Source: Muribaculaceae bacterium (GTDB lineage Bacteria; Bacteroidota; Bacteroidia; Bacteroidales; Muribaculaceae). From it: a stretch of DNA of 64,000 nt. The stretch lies in assembly GCA_023662835.1 (NCBI GenBank), contig JAMPII010000003.1, forward strand, positions 16,953-80,952. The letters run 5' to 3'. The position numbers and the translations under genes were made by a program. The notes below the pieces were generated by a model, which did not search any database, had not been told where the DNA came from, and was given only the letters and a program-made list of their open reading frames with translations. Below, piece by piece: positions 35,300-44,107 of this stretch. Within the stretch, counting starts at the first letter, position 1; every line of letters begins with the position of its first letter.

Positions 35300-36634
35300 A
35301 TGGTAACATTAATGCTAATTGTGTTTGTTCTAGGCTATCTGATGATAGCTTTCGAACACGTGACGCATATCAACAAAGCTACATTCGCGCTTTTGATGTG
35401 CGGTTTATTATGGGCAATCTATGCCCTTGGAGTGTCCGATCCTGTTGTGACGCACGAAGTGCTGTCGGAGCGCCTGATAGTAGCCCTGGGCGACACATGC
35501 GAAATTGTTGTGTTCCTAATCGGAGCAATGACAATTGTCGAGCTAATTGACAAATATGGAGGTTTCGGACTCATTATCAATCGAATTCACGCAAAGAACA
35601 AACGCGAAATGATGTGGATTCTGTCTCTCGTTGCATTTTTTATGTCGAGTATTCTCGACAACATGACAACAACTATTATCATGGTAATGATGCTGCGTCG
35701 AATGCTCAGCGACGTAAAGGAACGCTGGTTATTTGCTTGTGTGATTGTAATAGCGGCAAATAGTGGTGGAGCATGGTCGCCAATTGGCGATATCACAACA
35801 ATTATGCTTTGGATGAAGAACTACGTATCGTCGGTCGACCTTATTGTGAACCTGATTCTCCCCTGCATAGTGTCAGTTGTTGTTCCTACGTTCATCGCAA
35901 CCCGAATGATCAAACCGGCTCCCATGGAATCGATAGTACCCGACCACGAACGCATTGGCTATCACTTAAACGAGCATCTGCCCCAATTGTCTCGTGCAAT
36001 CCTTATATGCGGTGTTTGCGGACTGCTTTTCGTTCCAATCTTCAAGGCATGCACCGGCCTGCCTCCCTACATGGGTATTCTGATTTCACTGAGTGTGCTT
36101 TGGCTTATCACCGAGCTGGTTGTTCGCCACTATAAACTCGACGGCAAAATGGAAGGGCGTATATCGCAAGCGTTGAAATCGATCGACATGCCAACAATTC
36201 TTTTCTTCCTAGGCATTCTGATGGCCGTTTCCGCACTTCAGCAAGCTAATATACTGACCCATATGGCACAATGGCTTGACGAAACAATCCACGAACCGTA
36301 TATTATAAGCGGTATAATCGGTGTGCTTTCGTCGATAGTCGACAATGTTCCTCTGGTAGCGGCATGCATGAATATGTACCCAGTTGCAACACCAGATGCC
36401 GTTGGTTATGCAGCCTACTTCGTTCAGGACGGTTTGTTCTGGCACCTGCTCACATTCTGCGCAGGCGTTGGCGGCAGTATGCTGATTATCGGCTCGGCCG
36501 CAGGCGTTGTTGCAATGGGAATCGAAAAGATACCTTTTATGTGGTACTTGAAACGCATTTCATGGATGGCCTTCGCAGGCTATATTGCTGGTATAATATT
36601 TATCTGGTTTGAAACATTATTTATCACGATATAA
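35300..36634 (+). CDS. nhaD: Sodium:proton antiporter NhaD
   Basis: 444 residues, about 12-13 membrane helices. It exports sodium in exchange for protons. Signature segments: FLIGAMTIVELIDKYGGFGL (about 73-92), MSSILDNMTTTIIMVMMLRR (about 115-134) and NSGGAWSPIGDITTIMLWMK (about 154-173); the second half has SSIVDNVPLVAACMNMY. The two D/N-containing segments are those of the ion-transporter superfamily. Sodium cycling would suit the two sodium symporters at 18030-20752. A terminator follows at 36660. Confidence 0.92.
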   Translation: MVTLMLIVFVLGYLMIAFEHVTHINKATFALLMCGLLWAIYALGVSDPVVTHEVLSERLIVALGDTCEIVVFLIGAMTIVELIDKYGGFGLIINRIHAKNKREMMWILSLVAFFMSSILDNMTTTIIMVMMLRRMLSDVKERWLFACVIVIAANSGGAWSPIGDITTIMLWMKNYVSSVDLIVNLILPCIVSVVVPTFIATRMIKPAPMESIVPDHERIGYHLNEHLPQLSRAILICGVCGLLFVPIFKACTGLPPYMGILISLSVLWLITELVVRHYKLDGKMEGRISQALKSIDMPTILFFLGILMAVSALQQANILTHMAQWLDETIHEPYIISGIIGVLSSIVDNVPLVAACMNMYPVATPDAVGYAAYFVQDGLFWHLLTFCAGVGGSMLIIGSAAGVVAMGIEKIPFMWYLKRISWMAFAGYIAGIIFIWFETLFITI

Positions 36635-36659
36635 ACAATAGCATGTTGTTTCTGTTAAA

Positions 36660-36690
36660 ATAAGAGTAGGCCGATACGGCCTACTCTTAT
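36660..36690 (+). terminator. Hairpin between nhaD and bcp
   Basis: TAAGAGTAGGCCG (36661-36673) pairs with CGGCCTACTCTTA (36677-36689) around an ATA loop, a perfect 13-bp stem (14 with the A-T closing pair). The tail TGCTTTTAAAATAA is only moderately T-rich. Confidence 0.75.
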
Positions 36691-36710
36691 GCTTTTAAAA
36701 TAATTATATC

Positions 36711-37163
36711 ATGGAAATAGGAGACAAAATACCCGACTTCCTGGGTTACGACACAAACGGCAAGCGCGTGACAGCCGACGATTTCAAAGGGCAAGCGCTG
36801 GTTATATATTTTTATCCAAAAGATAACACTCCGGGGTGTACGGCCGAAGCATGTTCGCTGCGCGACGGTGACGCTCAATTGCGCGACATGGGTTACACTG
36901 TTATCGGCATCAGCAAGGACTCGACGGCAAGCCATGTAAAATTTGCAGAGAAGTACTCGTTGCCGTTCATACTGTTGAGCGATCCCTACACGGAGGTGAA
37001 TCAAGCTTTCGGAGTTTGGCAGAAAAAGAAAATGGCCGGGCGCGAATATATGGGAACTGTCCGCACGACATTCGTTACCGACGCCGATCATATAATAACA
37101 CACATCATAACAAAAGTAAACACCAAAGAGGCAGCCAACCAGATTGTTGATCTCGTAGGCTAA
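36711..37163 (+). CDS. bcp: Thioredoxin-dependent peroxiredoxin (Bcp/PrxQ)
   Basis: 150 residues. It reduces peroxides using a peroxidatic Cys, C43 in FYPKDNTPGCTAEAC, with a resolving Cys, C48, five residues later as in PrxQ atypical two-Cys enzymes. The fold segments GDKIPDF and VIGISKDSTASHVKFAEKY are standard. Electrons probably come from thioredoxin (trxA at 60833). It is 21 bp after the nhaD terminator, and no promoter consensus is obvious in that short interval, so some read-through may be used. Confidence 0.93.
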   Translation: MEIGDKIPDFLGYDTNGKRVTADDFKGQALVIYFYPKDNTPGCTAEACSLRDGDAQLRDMGYTVIGISKDSTASHVKFAEKYSLPFILLSDPYTEVNQAFGVWQKKKMAGREYMGTVRTTFVTDADHIITHIITKVNTKEAANQIVDLVG

Positions 37164-37205
37164 GAGCCCATCTAATAATGCAAACGGGTTGCATCCTGAA
37201 TAGCC

Positions 37206-37213
37206 TAATTTTG
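37206..37213 (+). promoter_or_regulatory. -7 box of the metal ATPase operon
   Basis: TAATTTTG, exact consensus, 20 nt before the ATG at 37234. The upstream TTG at 37189-37191 is only 14 bp away, so the -33 element is uncertain. Confidence 0.5.
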
Positions 37214-37233
37214 CGGTTAAAACAATTCAGGAT

Positions 37234-37449
37234 ATGACACGAAAATATAAGATTGAAGTTGACTGCGCCAACTGCGCGCTTAAAATAGAAGAAGCTGTTA
37301 AGAAAATAGCCGGTGTTAATGATGCATCGGTATCGTTCGTCATGCAACGTATGAAGATCTCGTTCGCCGACGATGCCGACATCGAATCAATTACGACAAC
37401 TGTTGTTAAAACCGCAAAAAAAATCGAACCCGGTTTTGCCCTCTTATGA
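37234..37449 (+). CDS. Heavy-metal-associated (HMA) domain protein
   Basis: 71 residues, one ferredoxin-like HMA domain. Metal-binding Cys are C11 and C14 in VDCANCALKIEEAV. It would bind a soft or transition metal ion and may hand it to the P-type ATPase encoded immediately downstream, whose start overlaps this stop (ATGA). The ATPase itself lacks an N-terminal HMA domain, so this protein looks like that domain split into a separate chain. The metal is not clear from the motif. Confidence 0.88.
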   Translation: MTRKYKIEVDCANCALKIEEAVKKIAGVNDASVSFVMQRMKISFADDADIESITTTVVKTAKKIEPGFALL

Positions 37450-39344
37450 ATAAACGCCAACAAAGAATAGTGGCTAGGATTGTTATTACAATTCTAGGGG
37501 TCGTTGCTCTACACATTGCATCCTTACCGGCAATGGCCAATTTGGCATTGTATCTTGTTCTATATCTGATTATCGGCTACGACATAATCAAAAAAGCGGT
37601 GCTTGGCATAGCACATGGCAGCGTTTTTGACGAGAATTTCCTAATGGCAATTGCTACAGTTGGAGCATTCGTTCTGGCCGTGTATGAGCGTAGCGGTGAC
37701 TATCTGGAAGCGATAGCCGTGATGCTATTTTACCAAATAGGTGAGCTGTTCCAGAGCTATGCTGTTGGCAAAAGCCGAAAAAGCATCACCTCGCTGATGG
37801 ATATCCGCCCTGATTACGCCAATATTGAGCGCGATGGGAAAATCGAAAAGGTTTCACCCGACGATGTTGCCGTGGGGAGCATAATTATAATACAACCCGG
37901 CGAAAAGATTCCTATCGACTGCATCATAGATGAAGGCACATCAACCCTCGACACATCGGCGCTGACAGGCGAGTCACGGCCTCGGAACGTCGGGCCAGAC
38001 GACACCATTCTTAGTGGAAGTATCAATCTTTCAGGCGTACTGAAAGCTCACACAATTAAGGAATTCGACGACTCAACAGCATCAAAAATACTGGAACTTG
38101 TCGAGGATTCGGCTATGCACAAGGCCCGTTCTGAAAACTTCATAACTCGCTTTGCGCGTGTTTACACACCGTCCGTTTGCGCATCGGCTTTGTTGCTGGC
38201 CATTATTCCGCCGCTGATTCAGATTGCGGCCTATGGCTATCCAATGAATTTTACAACATTCGAGACATGGGTTTACCGTGCTCTGACATTTCTGGTAATT
38301 AGCTGTCCGTGTGCTCTGGTAATCAGTATTCCGCTTACGTTTTTTGCCGGAATCGGGTGTGCGAGTCGACAAGGGATATTAGTGAAAGGGGCTAACATAC
38401 TGGAAACATTGTCGAAGGTGAAAACTGTTGTTTTCGATAAAACTGGCACGCTGACTAAAGGTGTGTTTCAGGTTATTGGTGTTCACGACGGAAGCGACAA
38501 CAATGCTGACGGCGAAATGCTGCGCATGGCCGCGACCATTGAATCAACATCGACCCACCCGATTGCACAGTCGATAATAAAAGCCTATGGGAAGGGAATT
38601 GATCGCTCACTAATATCCGACATTCACGAAATAAGTGGACAAGGGATTGTCGCAAACTATAAAAACGCGACTGTGGCCATCGGCAACAAGAAACTGATGG
38701 ATTCAACTGGGGTGACAACAGTTCCATGTAGCAGTGCCGGCACTATTGTGCATATTGCAATCGACAATCAATATAGCGGACACATTGTTCTGGGCGATGT
38801 TTTAAAACCCACCTCACGCGAGGCTATAACCGATTTGCGGCGGATAGGCGTGAAAAATATAGTTATGCTTACCGGCGACTCGTCGGACATTGCACGACAG
38901 GTTGCCAAAGCGATTGGCGTCGACGCGGTATACAGCGATATGTTGCCTGTCTACAAGGTAAAGAAAGTTGAACAGCTTATAAACCAGGAGGGAAAAGGGG
39001 AAAAATTGGCTTTTGTCGGCGACGGTATAAACGACGCACCCGTGCTCACTCGTGCCGACGTTGGCATCGCGATGGGGGCAATCGGGAGCGACGCTGCGAT
39101 TGAAGCTGCCGACGTTGTTTTAATGGACGACAATCCAGAGAAAGTTTGCAACGCAATACGCACATCGCGCAATTGTTTGGCTATAGTATGGCAAAACATA
39201 TTGTTTGCTCTGGGTATTAAAGGTATATGTCTGGTTCTCGGCTTGTTCGGCATTATAAATATGTGGCTGGCAATCTTTGCCGATGTAGGCGTAATGGTTC
39301 TGGCTGTGCTGAATGCTATGCGGGCAATGATAGCGCCACGTTAA
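37446..39344 (+). CDS. Zn/Cd/Pb-type P1B ATPase without N-terminal HMA domain
   Basis: 632 residues. It exports soft divalent metals across the inner membrane using ATP. Membrane metal site: ISCPCALVISIP, with C287, P288 and C289. Phosphorylation site: D331 in FDKTGTLTKG. Other motifs are TGES in the actuator domain (ALTGESRPRN), STHPIA in the nucleotide domain and GDGINDAPVLTRADVGIAMG at the hinge. The CPC form with a downstream Asp-type helix suggests the zinc/cadmium group, but copper cannot be fully excluded. It is coupled to the HMA gene upstream and ends with a 4-bp convergent overlap with tamB. Confidence 0.9.
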   Translation: MNKRQQRIVARIVITILGVVALHIASLPAMANLALYLVLYLIIGYDIIKKAVLGIAHGSVFDENFLMAIATVGAFVLAVYERSGDYLEAIAVMLFYQIGELFQSYAVGKSRKSITSLMDIRPDYANIERDGKIEKVSPDDVAVGSIIIIQPGEKIPIDCIIDEGTSTLDTSALTGESRPRNVGPDDTILSGSINLSGVLKAHTIKEFDDSTASKILELVEDSAMHKARSENFITRFARVYTPSVCASALLLAIIPPLIQIAAYGYPMNFTTFETWVYRALTFLVISCPCALVISIPLTFFAGIGCASRQGILVKGANILETLSKVKTVVFDKTGTLTKGVFQVIGVHDGSDNNADGEMLRMAATIESTSTHPIAQSIIKAYGKGIDRSLISDIHEISGQGIVANYKNATVAIGNKKLMDSTGVTTVPCSSAGTIVHIAIDNQYSGHIVLGDVLKPTSREAITDLRRIGVKNIVMLTGDSSDIARQVAKAIGVDAVYSDMLPVYKVKKVEQLINQEGKGEKLAFVGDGINDAPVLTRADVGIAMGAIGSDAAIEAADVVLMDDNPEKVCNAIRTSRNCLAIVWQNILFALGIKGICLVLGLFGIINMWLAIFADVGVMVLAVLNAMRAMIAPR

Positions 39345-42300
39345 TCAGGTAATATCTCTGTGCGTTTCTTGAAATCAATAAGATTGTCGGTGGCGACAGA
39401 ATCGGCGGGGAGCGGCATAACAGAGTCGGGCAAAAGCTTAGTTTGCGTTTTCTTTTTGCGACGGAGAAAGTTGAACATATTGTCGAAATCGCGCTTAAAT
39501 ACCACCCCAACGCCCTGCGTTGTCAGAGCCGAACGAACAAAGTAGTTTTGGTCGTTATAACGGTTATAGGCTTTTAAGCGAATGTTACCTGAGCGGTTCA
39601 ATAGATACTCCAGATCGAAATCGCCAATGAAGGCATTATTGTTCATTGATTTATCGCGATAGCCAAAGTTTCCGTTAAATAGTAGGCGATTGTTCAACAA
39701 GTGGCTTGAAAGGGCAAGGTCTACTTCCATATCGGAGAAGTCGCCTTTTGAACTGCGGAAATTTGGCGATATTGACCATTTGTCGGATAATTGACCGAGG
39801 ATATTACTTAATTGCGAGGATATGGTTGACGAAGCCACCGACATCAGTTCGTTGCCGCGAGTTGTGGAAGCCATGTAATCGGGGGTATAGAAACGGTTGA
39901 GCGCCAGAAGGTAAATGATTTGGCGATTCATCATTTCGGGCGTTGAAACAATCGATTTCACTTTGCGATATATATCCTGTGTGAGAGTCGGGAAACCGAG
40001 GTCGAATGTGATTTCAGGCTGGCGCATATCGCCATTCACCATAAGCAAAGCCTGAACGGGAACATTTGTGCGATTGAGCTCCTTATCCTGCATGAATGAT
40101 TCGTCAAGGTCGCTAAGGTTGGCGTTAAGTCCGAAAGCGGCTTTTATATCGAGTTGAGCAGCAAGCGGGTCGCCACGGAAGGTTATGGAACTACCGGGAG
40201 TGATTGTAAAATCTTTAATTATAATATCTTGAAGCGTAAAATTGTAGGTGCCTTGAGTGAGGGTGTATGTTCCAAAAATTTTAAGCTCGTCGTCGGTCGA
40301 CACATATTCCATTCGCATGTTGCCATTACCCCACGCGCGAATTTTGTCACCACTTACCGGATCCATTATCAGATTCATCTCACCGTCGGGGTTAGCCGCT
40401 AGCTGAAGGTTGATTCTGTAGACCGAGCCGGCATCGTCGGCCTGCTGTGCCTTCTGTTGAAAGAACTGTTTTTTTATGCGGTTTACACTTGCGTCGTCGG
40501 GGTTTTCAACGGCCATAAGCAGATCGGTGTCGGCAATATGTCGGCTGTTGAACTGAAGGAATGTGTATTCGTCGGCTGTTATGTTGTCGTTTAGGGCGAA
40601 TGTGAAAATTGAATTAGGAGCCGTAGCTATATCAATATTCATATCAATCAAACCGGGAACACCTTTTATTGTTGCCGATCCGTTGCAGAACACGCGTCCA
40701 AACCAGTCGGGATTTTGCTGGCTATTGACATCAAAGAAAAGCAATTTACGAGCATCTGTTATCCTGAATTCGAATTTTGGACGGCGGAAAAAGTCGTGGG
40801 TCAGCCAACCGTTAAGCCGAGCCGAGTTGCCATAGTCGTCGAACAGCTTCATGTTGTTGAATTCAATGCGGCCGGGGCGTATATGAACGGAATCGGATGT
40901 GTGGTAATATGTGTTGGTAAAATCCAGTTTCAGACGAAAGTTCTTGGCAAGAATATCACCGGCAAGATTTATGTCCTTGAATGTACCGAAAAGGTGGGCA
41001 TAGCCGGAAGCATTGCCGGTTACTTGCGATGTGAATCCCGACATGAATGGCTTCAGGAAACCGATATCCAGATTGTCGGCCTTAAACTCGATATCGAGCG
41101 AATCGGCCATAGGGAAAATTGCACCATCGACAAAACTGTGTTTTCCGTCGTCGCCGGTAATGTCGGCGTTTATAACAATACCTTTTGTTTCACCGTCCCA
41201 GTGGCTCTGAATTTCGGCATCGCCCAGTTTGGAATAGTTGTATTTGAAATTATCGACGTGCAGACCCGGAGTTAAAAGCGACGGCTCTTTTGAGAACAGC
41301 CCCGAGGCATAAAACTTACCCGTTGCACGGCCGCCGAACATTGCGTTGTTGATTCCAAGAGTTTCGAAAATATAATCAAGGTCGATATCAAGCAATTCGA
41401 GGATGAGCTTGTCGAGCGGATTTTCCGATACGGCGCCATTGATTTTGATGAACTGTCCGTTACCGCTAATATCGAAGTTGCTGACATCGATATACTTGTC
41501 AATGATGTTGATGCGTGCCGGGTGTACATTCCAGACCGTGTCGTTAACAACAATTTTGCTTGGATTAATAAGTGTATTAGCCATCAAACCACCTGAAACT
41601 ATTTTAGATACGCTAATATCGGTATTTATCGTACCGGCAAAGAGCCGGTGGGTGTCGGTTAACCAATTGGCCAAAACGTTTACGGAATCATTTTCTGCCG
41701 ACAATTCAAGATTTATCAGCGTCGGCCCTTGTTTAGTAGGCATCGTTGTTGTTGCAACTATGTTACCTTTACGTTGTGTGCCTTCGATGTTTACTGCTAT
41801 GTATGTTGAATCGATAAACTTATCTTTTTTAAGTAAATATGGCGCCTTTATTTGAGTTTTGAATGATTTGTTGTTTCCGTCGAGACTTGCTGTGATGTTA
41901 ACCTGATGTACCAAATCGATAGGCGACTTCAGGAACGACATCCAACGGCTCATAGTTTGGTTGGAGCGAAGATCAAGATTCAACTTCACGTACTGGCTGT
42001 CGGTATCGGCCTTCTCCTTGTCTTCGTCATTGCTGGCAAACAGGACTGGCATAACAGGCGAAACGGAGCGGATAAATGCATCCTTCAGGCTAGTCAGCTT
42101 ATAATTGCCGGAAATATTTCCGTCGAAAATATCGGAGTGAATGAGTCCATATTGAGGCTTATGAGAATTGTATAAAGCCATCGTCAAATAGTTAAGCCCG
42201 ACTCCATTCCCCAGGGTGTCGGTGAAAGCAAAATCGTAAATCTCAAATTTGCCGTCGACATTATCAATATTATCGAACTCGGCAGAGGCGTTTACCGATG

Positions 42301-43948
42301 CTGAGGCTGAATACCCTTCATACTTTCCGGTAAGGTTAAGCGCACAGGGATTCAGGTTCGATATTTTAGCTGTAGTTTTCAACTGTTTTTTTGCTCTTAT
42401 CGGATGCTCAAGTTCGGCATGGAAGGCAATATTTGCATATTCGTCGGTCAGGAGCAAATCGGCATCAGTTTTTATCCGGTTGTGATTGCATTTCAGCTTT
42501 CCGCCATTATAATTATGGCCTTTGAATGTGAAGTCGGCTATTTCGAGCAACATTTTACCAGCATTTAACTTATTATCGTCCAGCTTGTAATTGAGAAAGG
42601 ACGAAGCTGTGGCAAAGCCAAGATCCGGATGCTGTAATGCTTTTTGTAAATTGAATTTATCGATTTTAAAATTGGCCTCACCGCTACCGCTGAACGGGAA
42701 TATATCGCCTTTATAATCGCAGTCGAAACCGGCGCCGCCGCATTCTGTGTTGATTGTAACGCTCGCCTTACTGTTACTATTCTTTTTTATGTTGGCTGCA
42801 GCCTTCAGACTTACGTTACCTATAGAATCGATTATTGTCGACAGCTTTTTGTTGTCGACAATATGCGTGGCCAGCTGGTGGCCAGATATATTTGCTGTGA
42901 AATGGGGTACCAGAATCTCCAAGGAATCGGCAACAGCAACTCTCAGTTCAGCTCCTTTAATAGCCAAGCTGAGCAAATCGTTATTAACCGAATTAACAGT
43001 TAAATGGTTAAGGCTGATATCACCAAGCGTACCATCGGCGTCAAGTCCAGGCTTTAGCAATATGTTTGCATACTGCTCCGGAACGGGGACGAAATAGAAC
43101 AGGTCGTGAACGTTGATCCTTGATTCGTCGGACAATTGGAACACAAATTTCGAGTCATTATCAAACTTGCCGCTTTGGAGGTTTTTCCATATTGAAGCTT
43201 CTGCAATTTGGATCAAGCTACCGTTAGTCGCAATTGCCAAATCGGTTACGTTTAATGATGAATCGTTGATGTTAACTATTGTTGATAAGGATTTTACTTC
43301 AAAACCGCTTCGCTCGCCCATTGCCAGACGTTTTACTTTTAAATGGGCGCCTTTATCGAAAATGTGGGGCAGTTTTATATCGGCTTTGAAATTGTTAACG
43401 GAAATGTGGTTTTTATTAAATCGCCCTGACTCACAAACAGTCGTGTCAGCCAATATATCATATGAAAAACTCCCTTTGCGTACAACAACGGAGTTTATAG
43501 CCAAATTAAACGTTTTTGGAGGGTATGTTCCGTCCCCTTTAAGCTTTTCGATTATAGGCGCGACATTCAACGGAGCGCTTACCGAATCGCGCCAAAGTTT
43601 TACCGATGGTGAAAGCAACTCAACATAGCTCACAACAATTTCGCGTTTGAAAAGGAACTTATCAAGACGGATACCTGCGCCTAATTTTCTAACACTCAAA
43701 ATAGTGTCGGATTCAGGCAACACAACCGCAACATTATTAAGCGCAACGCGGCTAAAAGGCATAATTTCAGCCGATGCAATTGTCACCTTCGCACCGATGA
43801 GATTTGTCAGTTCCTTCTCCGCAACATCGGAAATACGCTGTTCAACATTCCCAAGTGACAATAACACAAATGTCAACACCGGAATTATGAGCAACAGCAC
43901 AGTGGCTGTCACTATGAAAAACCGTATTATTTTATAAATTCGCGACAT
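39341..43948 (-). CDS. tamB: TamB-family translocation/assembly protein
   Basis: 1535 residues. A single N-terminal membrane helix (about 8-30) is followed by a very long periplasmic beta-rich region of AsmA/DUF490 type. The C-terminal DUF490 part (about 1200-1490) has the usual Gly/Asn/Asp-rich beta-strands, for example FTLQDIIIKDFTITPGSSIT and NRQIIYLLALNRFYTPDYMA. TamB spans from the inner toward the outer membrane, and members are linked to outer-membrane protein insertion and phospholipid transport. A TAAATTTG box on the minus strand (44022-44015) gives a leader of about 60 nt. Length is large but normal for this phylum. Confidence 0.9.
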   Translation of the reverse strand: MSRIYKIIRFFIVTATVLLLIIPVLTFVLLSLGNVEQRISDVAEKELTNLIGAKVTIASAEIMPFSRVALNNVAVVLPESDTILSVRKLGAGIRLDKFLFKREIVVSYVELLSPSVKLWRDSVSAPLNVAPIIEKLKGDGTYPPKTFNLAINSVVVRKGSFSYDILADTTVCESGRFNKNHISVNNFKADIKLPHIFDKGAHLKVKRLAMGERSGFEVKSLSTIVNINDSSLNVTDLAIATNGSLIQIAEASIWKNLQSGKFDNDSKFVFQLSDESRINVHDLFYFVPVPEQYANILLKPGLDADGTLGDISLNHLTVNSVNNDLLSLAIKGAELRVAVADSLEILVPHFTANISGHQLATHIVDNKKLSTIIDSIGNVSLKAAANIKKNSNSKASVTINTECGGAGFDCDYKGDIFPFSGSGEANFKIDKFNLQKALQHPDLGFATASSFLNYKLDDNKLNAGKMLLEIADFTFKGHNYNGGKLKCNHNRIKTDADLLLTDEYANIAFHAELEHPIRAKKQLKTTAKISNLNPCALNLTGKYEGYSASASVNASAEFDNIDNVDGKFEIYDFAFTDTLGNGVGLNYLTMALYNSHKPQYGLIHSDIFDGNISGNYKLTSLKDAFIRSVSPVMPVLFASNDEDKEKADTDSQYVKLNLDLRSNQTMSRWMSFLKSPIDLVHQVNITASLDGNNKSFKTQIKAPYLLKKDKFIDSTYIAVNIEGTQRKGNIVATTTMPTKQGPTLINLELSAENDSVNVLANWLTDTHRLFAGTINTDISVSKIVSGGLMANTLINPSKIVVNDTVWNVHPARINIIDKYIDVSNFDISGNGQFIKINGAVSENPLDKLILELLDIDLDYIFETLGINNAMFGGRATGKFYASGLFSKEPSLLTPGLHVDNFKYNYSKLGDAEIQSHWDGETKGIVINADITGDDGKHSFVDGAIFPMADSLDIEFKADNLDIGFLKPFMSGFTSQVTGNASGYAHLFGTFKDINLAGDILAKNFRLKLDFTNTYYHTSDSVHIRPGRIEFNNMKLFDDYGNSARLNGWLTHDFFRRPKFEFRITDARKLLFFDVNSQQNPDWFGRVFCNGSATIKGVPGLIDMNIDIATAPNSIFTFALNDNITADEYTFLQFNSRHIADTDLLMAVENPDDASVNRIKKQFFQQKAQQADDAGSVYRINLQLAANPDGEMNLIMDPVSGDKIRAWGNGNMRMEYVSTDDELKIFGTYTLTQGTYNFTLQDIIIKDFTITPGSSITFRGDPLAAQLDIKAAFGLNANLSDLDESFMQDKELNRTNVPVQALLMVNGDMRQPEITFDLGFPTLTQDIYRKVKSIVSTPEMMNRQIIYLLALNRFYTPDYMASTTRGNELMSVASSTISSQLSNILGQLSDKWSISPNFRSSKGDFSDMEVDLALSSHLLNNRLLFNGNFGYRDKSMNNNAFIGDFDLEYLLNRSGNIRLKAYNRYNDQNYFVRSALTTQGVGVVFKRDFDNMFNFLRRKKKTQTKLLPDSVMPLPADSVATDNLIDFKKRTEILPD

Positions 43949-44014
43949 TTGCTATTATAATCGTCTTGACATCTGATAGTTATGTAACAATATTGTTTAG
44001 ATACATAAATCTTA

Positions 44015-44022
44015 CAAATTTA
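44015..44022 (-). promoter_or_regulatory. -7 box of tamB
   Basis: TAAATTTG on the minus strand, exact consensus, 66 nt before the ATG at 43948. In the rest of 43949-44107 I see only a weak CAACTA/TAGTTG hairpin near 44083-44098. Confidence 0.5.
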
Positions 44023-44107
44023 CGCTATTTTTGTCAGTCAAGCTAAAAAGAAATGTTAAAAGCATACCCTGTGGGAAGAAGTCAACTAAAAGTAGTTGGC
44101 GAGACGG

